In this document: positions 36,065 to 47,661 of the stretch, one piece after another | How positions within the stretch are numbered: position 1 is the first letter of the stretch | Layout: each line of letters starts with the position of its first letter | DNA from: Parachlorella kessleri | Lineage: Eukaryota; Chlorophyta; Trebouxiophyceae; Chlorellales; Chlorellaceae | Direction of reading: 5' to 3' | Assembly: GCA_001598975.1 (NCBI GenBank) | Contig: BBXU01000960.1 | Span: 1 to 64,000 of the forward strand | Length of the DNA stretch: 64,000 nt | Notes under the pieces: model-generated | Database searches by the model: none | What the model was told of the DNA's origin: nothing | The model's input: the letters and a program-made list of their open reading frames with translations, nothing else | Program-made: the position numbers and the translations under genes

Positions 36065-36067
36065 AAC

Positions 36068-36082
36068 AAGCTTGGCCTAGAC
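36068..36082. repeat. Target-site duplication, right copy
   Basis: AAGCTTGGCCTAGAC, identical to 34526-34540. It adjoins the truncated 5' end of the LINE. Confidence 0.88.
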
Positions 36083-36390
36083 CACTGACTATTTAGTGGA
36101 AGGTGGAGGCCGATGTCCTTGTGGTTCCTCCTATTGCTCTCCACAGACTATGACTAGTACTTATGGAATGACAGCGGCATGTCTTCGAATCGACAAGAAG
36201 CCTAAGTGGTTGTAAGCTGGGACCTGCGGGGCATCTTGCAGGTCTCCCAGGCAGGCTGCAGCGCAAGCACACAGAAAACAATCAGAAGCTGAACCATGAC
36301 CTTTCACAGCCGCAGATTGCTGTTTGAGGCGTATGCCATGCAGCTGTCCAGCGCATGTGGATTTGCTGTGACTAACTCAGAGGTAGTGCA

Positions 36391-38596
36391 CTAGACTTTT
36401 ATGATGCCAAGCATATCACATTCACTGATAGACATGCACATGACAGAAAAGAGGTTGGACAGCAGTTTGGCGGGTGCCAGCTGCGCCAGTAAGCAAAGCC
36501 GACAGGGACTTGCAAAATTAGTTCAAAACTCACATTCAAGGCCAGTTGCTTAGGGTGATCTGGGTCTGTCAGGTCGAACACAGCCCCGCTGACTCGCCCA
36601 GCATAATCGCCATGCACATAGATGTACCTGCATGGCATGGGAGCCCAGCAGGTAAATAGTACCCACCAATATATGGCAGTCCCTTGTGTTGTCCATGATG
36701 GCAGCCAAGAGGGCACATGGCGGGTAGAAGAGAGTGTAGGTAGGCGACTGTTGTAGGGGCCCTGCACAGCTTCTGTATGTAAACTGCTTGGGCACCGGCA
36801 ATAATCACCAGCGGCCATCAATCACATCTACTGTCTCCAGTCTGGTGGCAGTGACCTCTGAAAAAGTCTGGTCCTCCTCGAACCTGCACCCACAGCAGCA
36901 AGGCAGCGGCATGTAGACCACTGCCGGCAACAGCTTGCAGAAGCGACACTTGCTAGGGCGGCTGGACCGTTCGACATCCCATGGTCAGGCCGTGGTTCTC
37001 GTTCTAACCACAGACGATGTACCCTGATACCTCAGACAAGGCTTGACACCCGCAATGGGGTTTTGAACCCAGATCGCAACCTTGCCCTATCAGTTCGCAC
37101 CAGCAGAGGTCTGCGTCGCCCCGCTTCCTCCTGGCCGTGTCCAGCAGGCACAGGTTCCAGGAGGCGGCCGCCATAAGTACCCTGGGGCTCAGCAGCGGGT
37201 GCCCCGCAAAGTTGCTACTGACACGCACCAGCAGGTGGGTGGTGTTAGGCGCGGCGCCGCAGTCAGCCCTGCTTGCGAACAAAGGAAGCCGGGAGCATAG
37301 CAGGGATATGAGCTGGGGGGTGGGAGGCTGCTTGGCATCCTTCAGCAGCCCTCCACTGAGTGGTAATAAACTGACATCCTTGGGGACAGGGCCCCCGCCA
37401 TCTAGCATCCAAGGGTGACGTCACGCCTCTTATCCCAAGCCAATGCACAGACACTGCCACCCATGGAAAGGTTGATGCGATGTGCGGCAGGGCAGATAGT
37501 ACAGCAGGGGGCTGTACACGGGCTTCCCAGGCAAACACCTGCGCAACCAAATCCTTCCCCAACTTGCCTCTAGTACGCAGCGCAGTGCGCTGGGTGTACA
37601 GCCTCTGCAAACACCTGCGGCCACCTCAACTGCCAGCACTCACCTGCACCCGAAGCGGCCAAAGGCAGGAAACTCAAAGGGGTCATCACAGATGCTGTCT
37701 CCACACTGGGGGTCGCGCCAGATGGGTGTCACCAGTCTCTTCTCAATGTAGTTGAGGACTTCATCATTGCTGTAGAAGGTTGTTGCTGTGGTGGGGTCTC
37801 TGCAGGGCAGGGGTTCTTGTTAATCGTCACGATGCATTCCTCAGAGTGTTGCTGAGTGTGTTGCACGGCAGGCAAGAGAGCATGCAGGCCCGATATGGGT
37901 CTGTTGCACTTTCTTTCTGTTGCAATGCAGTGGCGGCTTACCCGCTGTCGGTGGAGCTCGTGCTGGTATACTGTACCCCTGCCTCTGCATGCTGACATGT
38001 AAATACTGATGTCATGTTGAGAAACGACGTTGTGGGAACCCGCAGTTAGCAGGGCAGCTGGGGATACTAGATTAGGAGCAGGCAGTGCCAGGTTTACTCA
38101 TGCAGGCCCCCATGCAGTCCAAGGGCGTCGCATTCAGGCATGGTTCGGCCAGCCGGTGTTCTAAGAGGGCTGTTACCAGCCACGTTTATACACCCAGGCT
38201 GGCCCTGAGATGCTAGCACCTCCCCTAAGAGGGGGGGGGCCAACTTGCTGGGGTACTGCCTGCACAGCCCGGCAGACCCACCTGGCAGCAGCAGAGAGCG
38301 CAGCGTGGACACCACCTCGCCGGTGTCGTAGGCACTGGCCTGAAGGTAGAGCGCCACCATGTAGGCTCCCACAAACACACCATATATCAGCACCTGCTTG
38401 TAGTTCTGCTCGGTCTCAACTGCTGCCTGTGTAGAGCACTGTCTGAGAGTTAGCAGTAGGGAGGGAGAAGGTGTTGCTGGCCTTGACGGGGTGGACACTC
38501 CCTCCTAAGATCACTGACCGCTATCTTCCGCTTCACAGCGGCAGCTACCTCCTCTTCCTCACGGCGCTGGTCTGGAAAGCCGGCCTGTCGCTCCAT
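36391..38596 (-). CDS. Small single-pass membrane protein with CGDxxC...FGRFGCRADC motif
   Basis: Seven exons close in phase to about 272 aa: 38596-38519, 38426-38282, 37797-37644, 37268-37086, 36883-36809, 36627-36534 and 36480-36391. A charged N-terminus (RREEEEVAAAVKRK) precedes one membrane span (VLIYGVFVGAYMVALYLQ) with no cleavable signal, so type II topology is likely. The outer part has a Cys-rich motif: CGDSICDDPFEFP, then GRFGCRADCG, followed by a beta-rich region (THLLVRVSSNF; YVHGDYAGRVSG). I have seen similar motifs in the ectodomains of large green-algal membrane proteins such as cyclases and channels, but I cannot verify this here. No catalytic or channel domain follows before the stop at 36391. 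The intron after 37086 needs a GC donor (GCAAGG). It could be a stand-alone ectodomain protein or a shortened relative. Confidence 0.68.
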
Positions 38597-38966
38597 TCTA
38601 GGCAAGCGCAGCAACGTCGCTGATATTTCGGAGCCACGGCCCTGCTAAGGCTTTGCATGAAACTGGGCTCCCCTTAAGGATGGATCTTGCCATGGATCAG
38701 TGCTAGCCTCCCATGAGAATCTATTTCGAAGGTATCAAACACAATCACCCACAACGTGGCGACTACCACGGAGCTCCGCGGAGTTCAAGTGGCACTGACG
38801 CGAAGGGGGCGCGGAGAGGGCTATAACAACGCATGATTGCTTCTTTATCGTGTGCTAACCGTGCTTTCAGTTACAACCCTTTACGCGCTTCCCCTAGCTC
38901 GCCCAGCAAACCGTGTTTGCTTATCAGAGCGGTTTCCAACCCTGATCACATATCTAGCAGTGCGAC
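38597..38966. promoter_or_regulatory. Divergent intergenic region
   Basis: 370 bp between start codons of the small membrane protein (-) and the multi-pass membrane protein (+), expected to hold both promoters. No recognisable element was seen. Confidence 0.4.
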
Positions 38967-41007
38967 ATGGACCTGAGGGTTGCAAGAGCTAGCCAGCCCA
39001 CCAGTGCCACCCACCGCGCTGGCCTGTGTTTTGAATTGGCTGAAGCTCCAGTCCGCAGTCCCTTCGCCAAGCCTTCCGGCGGACGTCAGCCGCTGTTCTG
39101 CCACAGCCAGCTGCTCAGCCTCTTGCCCCCTATCCCAGGGCTTTCTCCTGCCACAAAGCCCCAGTCGGGCCATAGCCTGCCGCTTGCACCCGCGCAGCCG
39201 CTTCAGCAGGGCACTCACCAGCATGCGCAGGAGGCTGGCAAGAGCAGCACACACGTGCACAGCAGTTTTGGCCAGGGCGGCCGCATCAGTGCCCCAGCCA
39301 CCCTGCGGGATGCAGTATTGCCCGACAGCCAGGGCGCTGCGGAGCCACCCAACCTGGCTGTCCGGATTGGGTCCATGCTGCAGCCGCAGGGAGAAACCCA
39401 GTGTGACAGAACCTGGGGGGAGAGGGTGATCAACGTAGTGACCTCGCTGCCCTTCTCCGTCGTAGGCCTGCACATGCTCAGGTAGGTTAACATGGGCAGT
39501 GTCATTAGATTTCTGTTTCCAGCTTACCTGGCTGTTCACGTTGCCTCCCAAGCCACCTTCAACGAAGAGTGAGGCTTCCTGGTTGGTTCAGCGTGGCTGA
39601 CCGTTGCTTGGTCTCCGCTGTGGCACTGTGCAGTCAGCGGGAGTCGCGGGAGGGGCGGCATCATGCCAGCTCCCTGGTGGCGGTGGGCCTGACGGCAGCA
39701 ATCTACCACGCCTCCACAGGCAGCTTCCGCAAGATAGCCCGCAAGGTGAGGGCCGGCAATTGCTGAGTTGCTTGCTGTAGCGGGCGTTGTTGAGCACTTG
39801 TCAAATGGAGGAATGACGTATATGGCCTTGTATCAACCCTTAGCAAGTATCTGAAGACCTGTCTTCCATATTCCTCGAGCCTCTTTCAAGACAGGTTTCC
39901 ATTTTCTCGTTGCTGCAGGCGGACTATTGGACCATCGCGTATTCGGCAAGTCAAATGGTGAGTAAGCGTTGGTGCGCAGTTGAATTGCTGTGCTGTGCTG
40001 GGTGCAGAGTCAACCACGTCACCGTTGCTGAGGCTGACATTGTGGCTGTTTCGTGGCCTTGCAACTGTTTGAAACGTTGTTTGCAAGATCTGTGTTTGAA
40101 TGGTCTTTGTGACCTTGTACCTGTGCAGGTGAAAGCCCTGTACCCTGACAACAGCTGGGTGAGCCGCGCCGCCAACGCCTCCCTGCTAGCTGTTCCCTTC
40201 AAGCCCTTTGTGGTCTCCTCCGCCCATGCTGCTGTGCTGGAGTATGAGTATTTCCGGCAAGCCAGGGCAAACAAGGTCGGTGGGTTTGGGTGCTTGTGCC
40301 TCGCTGGGACAATGTATGGCGTGTGATAGTCACTACCACCTTGGGGGCCGGCCTTGAATGGTGGGTCCCTCTCATGGCAGGATATGCATGCTGGAGAACT
40401 GCATAGCAGCCAGCAAGGCAAGATGGCAGCTGGTGAGCCGTCTGATTGACATGTGTGGGTTGTTGCTGCAGGTGCTGCGCAAGGACCTGCTTCTGCACGC
40501 ATCCACTGCTGCCTTGGGCACAGCAGCCTTCTTCCTGGAAGACCCATGTAAGTCGACCGTCACACGCTTCAGTCTGCCGCATGGCTGCCAGGTTGCGTGC
40601 AGCCCGCTGGAACAGATTGCCTGTTGTGCTCAGCATGAACACTGCAGGTAGTTGTGGTTCCAGATAGTTCGTTTTTCGTCCTGCGGCTCCACTTTGTACT
40701 CACTGCTTGCGCCTGGCTGTCTGCTGCAGTGAAGGAGGTTGGCTTTGAGCACATGCACAGCATCTGGCACTGCCTGGCGGGCTTTGGCACCGCCACCATG
40801 GGTGGCCTGCTGGCTCACAAGGAGTGGCAGCACTTGAGTGGTGGCAACGGCAGCAGCCGCGGTCAGGGCAGGCAGCGGCAGCCCAAGCGGGGTGGGCTAG
40901 GCCTGCCCACCCACAGCTCTGCCAGCTCTCTCATGGACCTGCAGCATGGTGGCAGCCACACCGCCAAGGCGGTGAAGGGCAGCCGCTTCGCTGGGGCCAC
41001 CAGGTGA
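38967..41007 (+). CDS. Multi-pass membrane protein, possibly CREST superfamily
   Basis: Six exons close in phase to 388 aa: 38967-39481, 39634-39745, 39919-39957, 40129-40275, 40472-40547 and 40730-41007. The N-terminal 150 residues are Ser/Pro/Gln-rich and probably disordered. Hydrophobic segments follow: INVVTSLPFSVVGLHML, SSLVAVGLTAAIYHAS, ADYWTIAYSA, ASLLAVPFKPFVVSSAHAAV, LLLHASTAALGTAAFFL and HSIWHCLAGFGTATMGGLL. A His-x2-Ser at the end of one span, an Asp at the start of the next, and a late His-rich HMHSIWH resemble the Ser/His/Asp/His set of the CREST group (alkaline ceramidases, PAQR receptors, Per1), many of which are zinc-dependent lipid hydrolases. That assignment is inference from pattern only. 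The soluble C-tail is Gly/Ser-rich. I do not recognise the exact family. Confidence 0.75.
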
Positions 41008-42530
41008 ACTTGCCTCCTTGCAGCCGGTGGTGGCAGGCCAAGAGCCGTGTGCTGATGCAGCACAATGCTGTCCACATCTGGAGGGTTCCCAAGTGCCGCT
41101 TGGGCGGCTATGTGAGTGAGGTGATGAGGAGGTGCCTAGCATGACCAGTAGCCTGACAAGACCAATCGCCATTGATGTTGGGTGGGTCTTTGCTGGTCCT
41201 CCCTACTCAATGTAGCTATTGCAACTTTTGAACCACGGAACATCACTGCCGCGCCGCCAGGATGGCCGGCAAGGTCCTTTGTCTCTCTGCAGTTGATCAG
41301 GTCAGAGAGTATCTCTCTATTGGTGACCTGTAGTACTTGACTCGAGATTTGTTCTGCTCCGTAACCTGTGCCTTTTGTACACTGTCTATGACCTTGCTGC
41401 CTCACACCAGGGGCAAGGGTAAGATTTATGTTTTGTTGGCCAAGGGAGGCGAAGCTCAAGAGTACTGGCCTTTTTTAAGCAGGGGCGCATAATGTAGTAT
41501 TGGCTGTTGGCTGCCCCTTTTGTAGCTGATTGGAGTGGCTGTTTTGTGATGCGCAGCCGGGGCTTTGGTATTTCATTCTTTGGGCAAATCGCTTTTGCCT
41601 TTGCGTGTAGCACCAAAATCAAGCATCACCCCATCACTCTGCTGCTGGGTTGGCTGCATCCGCCCTTTTGGCAGCGCTTGCTGATAATATATATCCTCTT
41701 CTCTGCTCATCTTTGGCTGCCTCTTTTGAACTTCTGAATTGCCATGACTTTTGCTGTGTGAGCTCGCTTGACGGTGACATGGGAAATTGCCCTGGAGGGT
41801 GTTTGCAAGTTGATTAGTCAGGTAGACTGGGGTTTGTTCACTCGCAGGGCGCTGTAGTTCATTTAGTTACTACTGACTAGCTACTAGGCTGACCCAAAAC
41901 ATGCTTCCCAAGTCAGATGGACAGATTTGGCACATTTGGTGTGCACCTTTCCTTCAGGAAGTGGAACAATTTTGTTGAACTTTTGTGCTGATATAAGCAT
42001 GTTGTGTCCGAGAAGAGAACCTGTAAGATACCTTGCTCTTGGAGAAGTCCATGCAGCAGCAGCATTGCAGGAGGAGCGAGTGACAGGGCGAGCCGACATA
42101 AATCCTTGCACAGTTTAAACTCATCCAACTGCCTAAAGGCACAGTCCACAGTCTGGCCAATCCCAGCTCAGCTAACAAGCAAATTTTTCTTCCTCCTACC
42201 TTCAACCCAGATAAGGACAGTGTTTGTAGCCACTCCTCTTCATCAAGCCCTGTCAAACACTATGTATCTATCCAAACGGTTACATCATTTTTAATTTGCA
42301 ATCTGGTGGTTGCAATTACGATGACCTAGCTCTGGTATATGATGGTACATCATACAACCTTACCACACCAAGCTACCCAGTCACCACCTCTAGTTATTTA
42401 TGAAGTGAAAAAAGCATGACAGCCTTGCCTTCTTGGCTTGGTCATTAGAGGTTGAGCTCGCAGTTCAATCACTGCCCGGTTTCCCAGCTGCGTCATACTA
42501 TCCACACGTGATCTGCTCTGTTACGGGCGG
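41008..42530. other. Intergenic, convergent 3' ends
   Basis: About 1.5 kb between the multi-pass membrane protein (+) and the PRPP synthetase (-). No ORF in it has splice or domain support. The segment is lower in G+C than its flanks, as expected for 3' UTRs and spacer. Confidence 0.5.
42280..42284 (-). promoter_or_regulatory. Candidate TGTAA poly(A) signal of the PRPP synthetase gene
   Basis: TTACA on the + strand reads TGTAA on the coding strand, about 250 nt past the stop codon at 42531. This fits the chlorophycean polyadenylation signal and a normal 3' UTR length. Confidence 0.45.
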
Positions 42531-45500
42531 CTAGATTTGAAGCGCCGCCGCAATGGGAGCTGCCAGTGAGAGAATCTCAAAGGGCGCCCGGTCTGTGACA
42601 GCCTTGACCGTGTGTGAGCACGAGTCGGTGATCCAGAAGTACCTGCGCAAGGGCAAACCCCGAAGCATGGTGCATGGCAAAACACGAGTTTGAGGTTTCT
42701 CAGGAGGGTGCAGCATGGGCCATGATTGGGCGGGGGTGGGCAAGTGTTTGTGGCGGGTGGAGCAGGTCCAGAGGGGCGAGGCTACCAGCAGGAGCAATGT
42801 GAGGATCTTCCAGCACAGCCAGCCCAACAAGGGCGGCTCAACAGCAGTTGCCAGACCCGCCCCAGGCTTCCCCCTCCAGGCCGGCACGCCTCACTGGTGA
42901 GGACAGCCCGGCGGGAGGACCACATCCGCCGCACGATCTGCACACCAACCTCTGCCTGCCCCACCCCCAAGGCACCCAGCCACCCACCCCACCCCTACCC
43001 AGCCACCAACCCACCTGAAGCCGGTGCCCGCTCCATCATTGTTGCTGGCGTCAAAGCGCTTCCAGGACTCGTTGGGGAAGACGCCGTGCGTCACGTAGGC
43101 GCTGACGTGCGCGGCGCCCTGGGTGGACAGCAGGCGCTGGCACTCGATGAGGGTGCCACCTGCCAGGAGGGCAATGAGAGAGGGGGAGATCAGGCAGCCT
43201 CAGGGTCAAATGCCTATGGGCGTGCTTGCAGGACTGAAGCTGCTTGCTAACGGAGTGCGGCCACCGGAGTCAGGCCAGCACCGTGAAAACAAGTGCGCCG
43301 GGAAACACTGACCGGACGCTTAGCTAGCGCACACCACGCGTGCGGGATTCACAGCCCTGCCTGGTGCTATGCCCCAGACCCAACAGCGCACATAAGACCA
43401 AGCCCATCCTACCCGCTGGCCTCCCCACTGCACTGCCCTTGCCGCCGCCACCCTCAAGGCTGGCTGCCTTGCATGGCAGGCGCAAAGCATGCCACCCACC
43501 GACCCACCCGACGACAGCCACGCTTGCGACCACAGGATGCTGACATGCACCACCCCAGCGGGCTGCCCTGCATGGCAGGCACAGCGTGCCGCCCGCCTGC
43601 CCGCCCACCTGACTGCACCAGGTCGTCCACGATGATGACGTGGCGCCCCTTGGGCGTGCCCTCCTTGAGCCGCACGATGCGCTTATCGCCGTCGCGCACC
43701 TTGGTGCAGATCACCTGCGGCTCGCCGGCCAGCCAGCACAACATAAGCAAGAAACCAAGCTCGGGGTGGGGGTGGCGGGCGGAGGGCTGCATTGCGATGT
43801 ACCAAGGGACGGCTATCTCACAGAGCCGCGGTGCCTGCCGCCTTGTAGAGCCACAGGACTTGGTCCAGGCCTAGAGAACGCTGGCCAAGCTGCTCTCTAA
43901 GCAGGCGAGGTGCTGCACTGGAGGGTGGCATACACTTTGGCGCCCTGTGAGGATATGCGTACGCGCCTCAACGAGCCTCCACAGGCTGCACTGTCTGACG
44001 CCACCTGGCAGAAACAAGACTCCCAACGACAACAAGCGGGTCCATGCGCCCTGAGCAGCGCCCTCATGCAAGGTCACCAATGACTAAAGCGCACCTCGGG
44101 GTAGTCACCGAATTGATAGTGGAAGCGCTTCCAGGCCCCCTCGTCCGGGTACGCAATGGTGATGTTGTTGGCGTCCGGCAGCGACCGCAACCGCTCCCTA
44201 CAGCACAAGCCATGGTGGCAGGTATGAGCAGAGCACCCGGGGGCAAGCCAGCGGCATTTGGTGAATCTCCCCTGCTCCAGCCGGGACTTCGGCCCCCCAG
44301 CATGTACACCCCTGGGTGGGTCCTGGCTGCCACACTTCTACCCTATGCAACTAGTGCACCCTGGAAGGCCGGGACGCCCAATGCTTGCAGCAGGATATGT
44401 GGTTGGGCACCTCGCCAGCAGGCCAGCTACACCTGCAGGTGTGCGGCTGTCAAAGGCAACAGCCCTTCCCTAACCATGGGCCAGCCAGCTGACCTGAGCA
44501 AGGGGATGCCACTCTCAAACAGCGGCAGCACCTGGTCCCCAAAGTAGAAGCGCTCCTGCAGCAGCAGCGATACATAACACAAATGCATGTGATTGCCTCA
44601 AGGCCCAGATTGGAGCAAGCAACTCGGCTTGACAGCTTGAAGCTGCCTGTGCCTCAAGGGTCCGCCACGCTGCAGGCCAGGTGACTGCGCAAGGCATGCT
44701 TCATGCAGTGCACCATCAGGGAGAAGGGGCTGTAGCCCCTCAAGAGTATGGTCACAACAAGCTAGCCCTCCACAGCCTGCGGGCGCAGGGCAGGAAGCCG
44801 TCCCTGCCATGCAAAGCAGCCCTCGCCACACCAGACACAAGATGTTCAAACTGACGAGCAAACCAAGGTGTGCAGGTTTCTTCTTTGTGTCAGCACAGGC
44901 ACCTGGAGGGCGTGGATGTCAAAGATGACCACACTGGCGGGGCCACCTCGGGCGAGGGGGATGTTGGAAATGATGCGGGCCAGGGTGAAGGCGGTGGCCA
45001 CGTCCCCCTCCGCCTCTACCTGCAAAGCACTTCCGGCATTTTTAGCAAAGGAGATTCGCGAGGCTTCTGCAAGACACTGCCGGACATCGCCAGGCACCCA
45101 CTACTGCCTACACTGCACTTCTGGCACGACAGCGGTAGGGAGGTGGTAGTGGGGTGGAGGCTGGGTGGGTGGGTGGGTGGGAGGCAGGGGGGATGGTTTG
45201 GTGGTGTGGCGTGTGTATGACTGTATGACTGTATGATTGCCGGGAGACGCATGAAGGGAAGGGGCGGGGGGGTTTGGCTCATTCAAGGCTTGCAAGCGAG
45301 CAATGTGGCTGTGATCAGCAGCTGCATGGGGCTGTGCACATGCTGAAGAGGCCCTCGCCTGGATGGCTGTGCAGACATTGCTGTGCGGTGCAGTGCTGCA
45401 AGGACGAGCTGGAATGTATCAGCCAGGCCATGGTCGTGGTCGTGGACCGTAAACACGCTTGGTTATGGACTGTGTGGTGCTGGGAGCGAGTTGAGTTTAC

Positions 45501-47661
45501 TCTCCTGTGTGCACTGGGGCTCCCTAATCCCACTCCCCATGTGCACTGGTTGGACGGGTTTTGGGAGTTTCCCGTCTGACACCCATGCGCCCCAGCCCCA
45601 GATCGAACCCCGGCCGATATAGTAGCTGGGCGGCTTGGAGTAGGCGCCCAAGTTGAGGATTCAAGTCTCCATATCCATGAAAGCGAGGGCTAGCGGGCCT
45701 TGTGATGAAGGGGTGGCGACCAGCTAGTAGCGCTCGAGTGGTGCATGCCACTAAACCGGTCACCGTCAGTGTGTAAATCCTAGCTGTGATTTCAAGACCC
45801 AAGGTCGTTCCATTGTGGTGGGGATCCAGTGGTTCAGCCTGCAGCAAACGGTAGTGCCTGCCTGCCTAGTAGCAGCCTGGTTGAGATTTCATTTCTAGGT
45901 GTGACAAGATTACGACTGACCCGCAAGGGTGGTGGAAAGCTGTAAGACTAGACTAGGCCATGCCAGCAACACGACCCCGCACTTACCCTCTCAGCGGTAC
46001 CGGTGGGGAAGTAGGGCAGTACCAGGGTGAAGGAGCCCACAAAGAGCCGCGGCAGCTGGTAGATGATGGAGATCTGCTCAAAGATCACGCCTGCAACACC
46101 CCCGAGCACAATGCACATATATTCTATGGTGGGGTGCTACCAGGCCGGTGCAGGGCACCAATACCAAGGTGGGGGTCCACAGGGGGGGCGTCAAGGCCGC
46201 GCACCCGCCTGCCCGCCTAGGGCAAAGCCCTCACCGCTCGCAGGACGGGAAGGATGCGGCGTGCACCCACACCCAAGAGTGTCCTGGGTAGGCTTACATA
46301 CGCATATTAGCGAAGCACGGCTCTCCTGCTACACATCCCTCACGCCCGCAGTGCGCTCCAGGAATCCAAGAGACATAAAACACCCCGAAATCGTGTTCCC
46401 TCTAAGCTGGGTTTAGCTTGCATGGGCGTTCCTTTCGTGGGGAGGGGCGTATGGCTCCTGCACTCAGGTCAGACCTTGCATCCTGCCATGCTGCCTCTCA
46501 GCCTACTGCCACCAACATCGCCCACAGCCCCGCCCCTTGGCCAGGTGAAGCAGAAGCGCAGGACACGCTTACCGGGGTTGTGGAAGGACGCAAGGAATGC
46601 CACGTGGCGGTTGCGTATGCGTATGGCGTCCTTGACAAACAGGTTCGGGAAGCCGTCAGCAAACCGCCTGTGAATGTAGAAGGGCAGGGCAAGAGCGAGC
46701 GGCATGAGCTTCCCGGGAAGAGCTAGCAAAGCACGGCAAAACCGCCAGCCTGGCTTCCCTCTTACTCCAACCAGCTGGAAACACCAACCGTATACCTGGC
46801 TTCGGGAGGGCTGCACAGTGGGGGTCTTTTATTAAATAGTCAGTGTGCAACCTCAGAGGAGGATCCTACATAGGAGCCCTCCTCACTAGCTGTCTCCTCA
46901 ATCACACTACACCCTGTTGCACCACTGGTGATTGACCACCAAAGACAGACCCATTGGAAGCAGCCACGCCCAGGCATCCAGGCCTCGGACCATGCGCGCC
47001 GCCTGCCTACAAAACATATCCTTCCTGCAACTCCCTGCAGCCACTCACTTCCACGTGATTTCTGCCAACTCCACGCTGCCGCCGCTCATCTCACGGATGC
47101 GAGTGGCCAGCAGCTCGCAGTCGGGGTAATAAAACAGCAGGCAGTCCTTCTTCATGTAGTCGGGCACCTGCAAAGGACAGAGAGTGAGGGAAGTGGGTGT
47201 ACAGCACAGATGTACAGCAACGCGGGTTGCATGCATGCGGCGAATGGCCAGTGGGTTGCGGGCAGGGAGAACTGAGTGGCTGCTATAATGGGCGCAGACA
47301 GGCAGCTCCTTAGTGGACCGACGCCTGTGTTGCAGGCGGGTGAGCTGCAGGCCAGTCAACAGGAGCCCTAATGGGAGCAGGAGAGCAGGCCTCACCGTTC
47401 CCCGTCCCTTCCACAAGCTTGACTTCTTAGCGACGCGACATCTCCGTCGCTTGCACCTCAACAGAGCCAGGGAGCCACCACATACACATAACATGAGCGG
47501 CTGCTGCATTTGCCGCCGCCTACCTGCTCAAGGTCCACGTTGGGTGCGGTCACGCGATAGTCGCGGCCACTCTCCTGCAGGCAGAAGGGGATGCCACCGC
47601 AGTGTTCTGTGAATTGTTTCACGACGGACCTGCTTCCTGTGCCAAGTGCGGTGCGGTTCAT
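42531..47661 (-). CDS. PRS: Ribose-phosphate pyrophosphokinase (PRPP synthetase), PRS4-like
   Basis: Ten exons close exactly in phase to 366 aa: 47661-47524, 47167-47049, 46667-46573, 46090-45987, 45019-44903, 44555-44494, 44197-44095, 43714-43609, 43159-43015 and 42642-42531. It makes PRPP from ribose 5-phosphate and ATP, feeding purine, pyrimidine, His and Trp synthesis. Conserved blocks are [78 protein letters not shown], the PRPP loop [27 protein letters not shown] and YFWITDSC. These match the plant PRS3/PRS4 group, which is shorter and more diverged than classical class I enzymes. From ATG 47661 there is no obvious transit peptide, so a cytosolic enzyme is likely, but an upstream coding exon is not excluded. 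Confidence 0.95.
45162..45181. repeat. (GGGT)n microsatellite
   Basis: Five GGGT/GGTG units in the large intron (45020-45986) of the PRPP synthetase gene. Confidence 0.85.

Larger units (their letters stand above)
34541..36067 (-). mobile_element. 5'-truncated non-LTR retrotransposon (LINE)
   Basis: 1527-bp insertion on the minus strand bounded by perfect 15-bp direct repeats. Its 5' end is cut inside the reverse-transcriptase domain, right at the duplication (first element codons read FMDWAVREAL). It carries the RT catalytic LADD motif, a PHD finger and the RT thumb/C-terminal region with VVLYGCESRALT, followed by a 3' end of short TAGTC/TAGTCTAGTC repeats instead of poly(A). It lies about 320 bp past the stop of the small membrane-protein gene and about 290 bp past that of the coiled-coil gene, so it disrupts neither reading frame. 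The intact duplication points to a fairly young insertion, yet the frames are already broken. Confidence 0.92.

Noticed and set aside
36263..36310. Signal-peptide-like minus-strand stretch beginning MVQLLIVFC
   Set aside because: It is downstream of the stop of the neighbouring gene on the same strand, runs for only about 30 codons, and has no following exon before the LINE.
45592..45680. tRNA-like gene or tRNA-derived SINE (GGTTCGATC on the minus strand, GATTCAAGTC on the plus strand)
   Set aside because: The T-loop-like words have no pairing 5-bp stems, no A-box at the right distance and no acceptor stem; the region is a plain intron of the PRPP synthetase gene.
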